Shown: in pieces, positions 9,092-11,247 of the stretch
Numbering within the stretch: the stretch's first letter is position 1
How the letters are laid out: the number at the start of each line of letters is the position of its first letter
Origin: Periconia sp. R9002
Lineage: Eukaryota > Ascomycota > Dothideomycetes > Pleosporales > Periconiaceae
Assembly: GCA_023627715.1 (NCBI GenBank)
Contig: JAMAHW010000247.1
Coordinates: 1-11,247, forward strand
Reading direction: 5' to 3'
Length of the DNA: 11,247 nucleotides
Notes under the pieces: model-generated
What the model was told of the DNA's origin: nothing
Databases searched by the model: none
The model's input: the letters and a program-made list of their open reading frames with translations, nothing else
Translations under genes and position numbers: made by a program

Positions 9092-9389
9092 CTGCGACTC
9101 CGCGAGCGAGCAAGGCGATAAAGAAGGCAAAACAACTCTGTGAGCAAGACTTTCTAGCCACGGGCCTTCACAGCAAGCGAGAAAGATGCAGCTGAAACGA
9201 GAGAAGTAAGTGTTTGATCTAGCCTGGCGAGAAGGATACAGTTATCAAGCCATCCGGGCGGAGTATAGTTGTCAGATTATACCACTTCTAGAAGGGTATA
9301 GCCTTGTACTGTTCGTGAGAGTGAGTATTATTACTCGGCTTAGATTGAGTCGTGATAGCAGGAAGCTCGGTTACCCCACTTGGCAGACA

Positions 9390-9400
9390 TATATAAAAGG
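9390..9400 (+). promoter_or_regulatory. TATA box (TATATAAAAGG)
   Basis: This is a textbook TATA element in an A/T-rich, purine-loaded context. It is followed about 107 bp downstream by the ATG at 9507 after a pyrimidine/A-rich leader. It could be the core promoter of the short frame at 9507 or of a transposon LTR truncated here. Confidence 0.4.
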
Positions 9401-9506
9401 AAAAATTGCGAAAATAGCAGTAGAGAGACAATCAATTTCACGACCTTTCGGACAACTACACTTTTTTCAACACCTGATTTGTACCTGCAAGTCTAGCAAG
9501 AGTACT

Positions 9507-9623
9507 ATGAACTACCGTTTTGAACGCGGCCAGGCGCCTATCAAAGACTATGGTTCTCCCTGGAGAGACAAAGTGCGAGACACTATAAGCACCCCTGCAC
9601 ACCCTACGGCCTTTCTTGCTTGA
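9507..9623 (+). CDS. short unknown frame (38 aa) behind a TATA box
   Basis: I do not recognise it. The frame begins MNYRFERGQAPIKDYGSPW, is basic and hydrophilic, and ends at TGA 9621-9623. It has no signal peptide, membrane segment or repeat. The ATG is the first after the TATA box at 9390. It may be the 5' end of a longer gene cut off by the inverted Gag-like relic that ends at 9678, or a non-coding leader. No clean 5' splice site that would extend it is seen before its stop. Confidence 0.25.
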   Translation: MNYRFERGQAPIKDYGSPWRDKVRDTISTPAHPTAFLA

Positions 9624-9677
9624 GCTGGACTAGGAGATCATGGAATGCCCTCGCCACGATTCTCAATCTGCGACTAG

Positions 9678-10154
9678 TTAATATCGATCACGAGAGTTGC
9701 CATACAGTACGCACTCTTGCTTCCCCTCCTTGGACGCTTGCAATAGCTCCGCTGACGATGGTTCGGATTGGCCTTTCAGGTATTGCAGTATCTGACACAT
9801 CTTCTGCCATCTTTTATTGTCCTCCTGTCGATTCTGGGCCATCTGGGTAATCAGTTCCTGGAGCAAGCTGGCTGGCCGAGCCCTGGTGCAGTTCCCTGGG
9901 GCACGGTTTCCGGCGTCCGTTGCCTTTTCTTTGGATTTCTGCTGGTTGGGTTAGTCGGTGTGCACACACTGCTGACGGCGCAGGGCCTGGGTACCTTGTG
10001 GATAGGGCTTCGCGCTACCTTTTGCTTGGGTGCCGTCGGAGGAGAATGGTAAGCTTTGCAACCCAAAGTCATTGGTAGCGAGTAGATCCATGGTCGGATA
10101 AGAGGCGATGAATGGGTCTTCGGCATCGGCAGTGAAAGGCTAGAAGTTGGTCAT
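9678..10154 (-). pseudogene. Gag-like N-terminal relic, probable retrotransposon remnant
   Basis: One minus frame of 159 codons runs from the ATG at 10154-10152 to TAA at 9680-9678. It is broken by TAG at codon 5 (10142-10140) and TAA at codon 68 (9953-9951). It begins MTNF, then a stop, then PFTADAEDPFIASYP. It continues with polar Gln/Lys/Ser-rich sequence (KSKEKATDAGNRAPGN) and a helical stretch, SLLQELITQMAQNRQEDNKR. This order of acidic start, disordered polar linker and coiled helix is typical of the region before the capsid domain of fungal LTR-retrotransposon Gag, but no capsid core, zinc knuckle, protease or polymerase is present. Both stops could be CAR to TAR changes. It is probably a truncated 5' end of an element whose LTR lies upstream (10230-10619). 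The family assignment is an inference. Confidence 0.4.
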
Positions 10155-10229
10155 GCTTCGAAGGGGAGAACGATGATAGAAAGATGTGTATGTATCGAAT
10201 CCCGTTGGTAGTCTCCGGGAATGACGAGC

Positions 10230-10619
10230 TGTTATGAACGACAGACAGCAGAGAAGGGAAAAACTACGCTATTGGGAGAAGTACCCGTCTGTTGAGCGCG
10301 TCGAACATTATAGTGACTACTAGAGGACGAATGATCACATGTTCATTTTATTGCGAGGGAGCTGCTGGGAATATAGTAAGTCGCTCGTCTTCAGGATAGC
10401 GAGCCACTTTGCCATAGTATGGTGAGTCACTTGAGGACAACTAAGAAGGACGCTTGGTTGAATCATAGTCTCCTATGGTTCAAAGCAAGGTGAGCCACTT
10501 GATTGTAGTATGGTGAGTCACTCGGTTGAGCAAGGTGCGTCACTTGGATGTAGCATTGTGAGTAGTAGAACCACAGCACAGCAAGTCATCCAGTCCGAAT
10601 TCAGTAATCGAACCTAACA
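10230..10619 (-). repeat. possible LTR (TGTTA...TAACA, 390 bp)
   Basis: On the minus strand the segment begins TGTTAGG (10619) and ends CATAACA (10230), a 5-bp inverted terminal repeat of the TG...CA type. The Gag-like ATG lies 76 bp downstream, a credible 5' leader length. The tandem array at 10375-10564 falls inside it, where U3 enhancer repeats would be expected. I do not see a clear tRNA primer-binding site after the end, and no second copy is in the window to confirm the borders. Confidence 0.3.
10375..10564. repeat. degenerate 22-23-bp tandem array with TGAGTCA/TGAGCCA core
   Basis: Units of consensus GGTGAGYCACTTG plus a TGTAGTAT-like spacer start at about 10375, 10398, 10421, 10489, 10512, 10534 and 10556, all spaced 22-23 bp. 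One 68-bp gap (10421-10489) equals three periods and seems to hold decayed units. Copies at 10421 and 10512 carry an exact TGAGTCA (Gcn4/AP-1-type bZIP site). The others differ by one to three bases (TGAGCCA, TGCGTCA, CGAGCCA, TAAGTCG). The dimer at 10398-10433 recurs at 10489-10524. The position, 220-410 bp upstream of the Gag-like ATG, suggests promoter or enhancer repeats. Confidence 0.75.
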
Positions 10620-10861
10620 GATCATCGTACAACGTTTCTGGCGGATATGACAGGGCGATCTGGCTGTAGTGATTAGCAATCGATCCTGCATAAGACGGCC
10701 ATAAACCACGACCAGAGGGCGTCTTCGAGCTACGTGCTGCCATCCAGCCAAGTGAACGGCATTTCTGCTGTGAAGTGACACGCCTTGCTACAACCGAAGG
10801 GCTTATTCTTTGGCCGAGTAATCATCCCCTAGAGAAAACCTATTACATCTTCAGCAGCTTA
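10620..10861. other. short stretch, no supported gene
   Basis: The only frame is minus 10540-10743 (67 codons), which overlaps the tandem array and the candidate LTR end. It shows no known motif. I see nothing else here. Confidence 0.4.
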
Positions 10862-10920
10862 CCGCTAGCGGAAAATGTGCGGCAAGCGAGAATCTCGCCT
10901 TTGCGAGCGTAGCGCCGCAC
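10862..10920. repeat. palindrome plus strong hairpin
   Basis: CCGCTAGCGG (10862-10871) is a perfect 10-bp palindrome. Six bases later GTGCGGC (10877-10883) pairs with GCCGCAC (10914-10920), enclosing GCGAGAATCTCGC (10886-10898), itself self-complementary around one base. The 44-nt structure is much more GC-rich than its surroundings. It could be the fold-back end of a DNA transposon, a tiny MITE or a recombination hotspot. I see no coding explanation. Confidence 0.5.
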
Positions 10921-11006
10921 TAAAGCCAGCCGAAACAAAACTCTTCCGCTGATGTTTACCCGAAAAAGCGGGTCACGACTCAAATTTCTATGGACGTGCT
11001 ACTCAC

Positions 11007-11190
11007 CGAACATAGCCATTTTCGACTTCTTTTTCAGCGCTTCTATCTTTTCTCGATTCCATTGGTTATTAGACGTTTTGCACACTGACTTTGGAAAGTA
11101 GCAGCTTACCGTCATCTCGATATAGCACTTCAGATGTTTTTATGGGAAAGCCGAGGACTACACACTCTTTGCGCTTGCCGCCATTGCAAA
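11007..11190 (-). CDS. two exon-like segments of an unidentified gene, partial
   Basis: I do not recognise the protein. On the minus strand a frame ending at 11110 reads KRKECVVLGFPIKTSEVLYR and stops being coding-like at GTAAGC. A 58-nt intron-like string (11109-11052) holds TCTAATAAC and ends CGAG. The next segment (11051-11007) continues in phase with KIEALKKKSKMAMF up to another GTGAGT. The first segment has no in-frame ATG; the nearest ATG (11184-11182) is in another frame. The gene therefore either starts outside the window or has a frameshift. After the second donor no clean continuation is seen before the hairpin region. This is tentative. Confidence 0.25.
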
Positions 11191-11247
11191 GTTGCTAAGC
11201 TGCTAATGACAGACAAGGAGAGGAGTGTTTTGGGATGATGACGTAGT

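Noticed and set aside
8925..9161. Minus frame with a hydrophobic start (FAFFIALLARGVAG) as a secreted protein
   Set aside because: It starts at GTG with no upstream ATG and overlaps the inverted-repeat segment; probably chance.

Overview
The window looks like nuclear DNA of a filamentous ascomycete (Pezizomycotina). The clues are short GT-AG introns (47-82 nt) with matching phases and, in places, CTAAC-type branch sites, Kozak-like start contexts, and fungal protein families: a small BAH-domain protein, a secreted cupredoxin and a SnoaL-like protein. The order or species cannot be fixed from the sequence. Gene density is low and most recognisable coding sequence is decayed, which suits an accessory or transposon-rich region.

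Layout. 1-1200 is gene-poor with only unrecognised frames. About 1203-1480 (minus) holds a protein-like but unidentified relic. 2090-2517 (plus) is a broken J-domain (DnaJ-like) gene. 2533-3104 (minus) is a small BAH-domain gene, apparently intact once its 47-nt intron is removed; it converges on the J-domain relic. 3542-4080 (minus) is a cupredoxin pseudogene with a 5-bp tandem duplication and two TAG stops. 4091-5848 has no supported gene. 5923-6621 (plus) is the best gene of the window: a three-exon SnoaL/NTF2-fold protein with a predicted signal peptide. 6622-9389 is gene-poor and contains a pair of imperfect inverted repeats about 400 bp apart. 9390-9623 holds a clear TATA box ahead of a 38-codon frame. 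9678-10154 (minus) is a frame with two stops that resembles the N-terminal part of a retrotransposon Gag. Upstream of it, 10230-10619 is a possible LTR (TGTTA...TAACA ends) carrying a degenerate 22-23-bp tandem array built on TGAGTCA/TGAGCCA. The right end has a strong hairpin and two exon-like segments of an unidentified minus-strand gene.

There is no operon-like or pathway organisation. The BAH and SnoaL genes are the only candidates for functional proteins. The BAH protein would act in the nucleus on chromatin. The SnoaL protein would be secreted if the first exon is real. The four in-frame stop codons in the cupredoxin and Gag-like relics can all be explained by CAR to TAR (C to T) changes, as expected from repeat-induced point mutation or plain cytosine decay.
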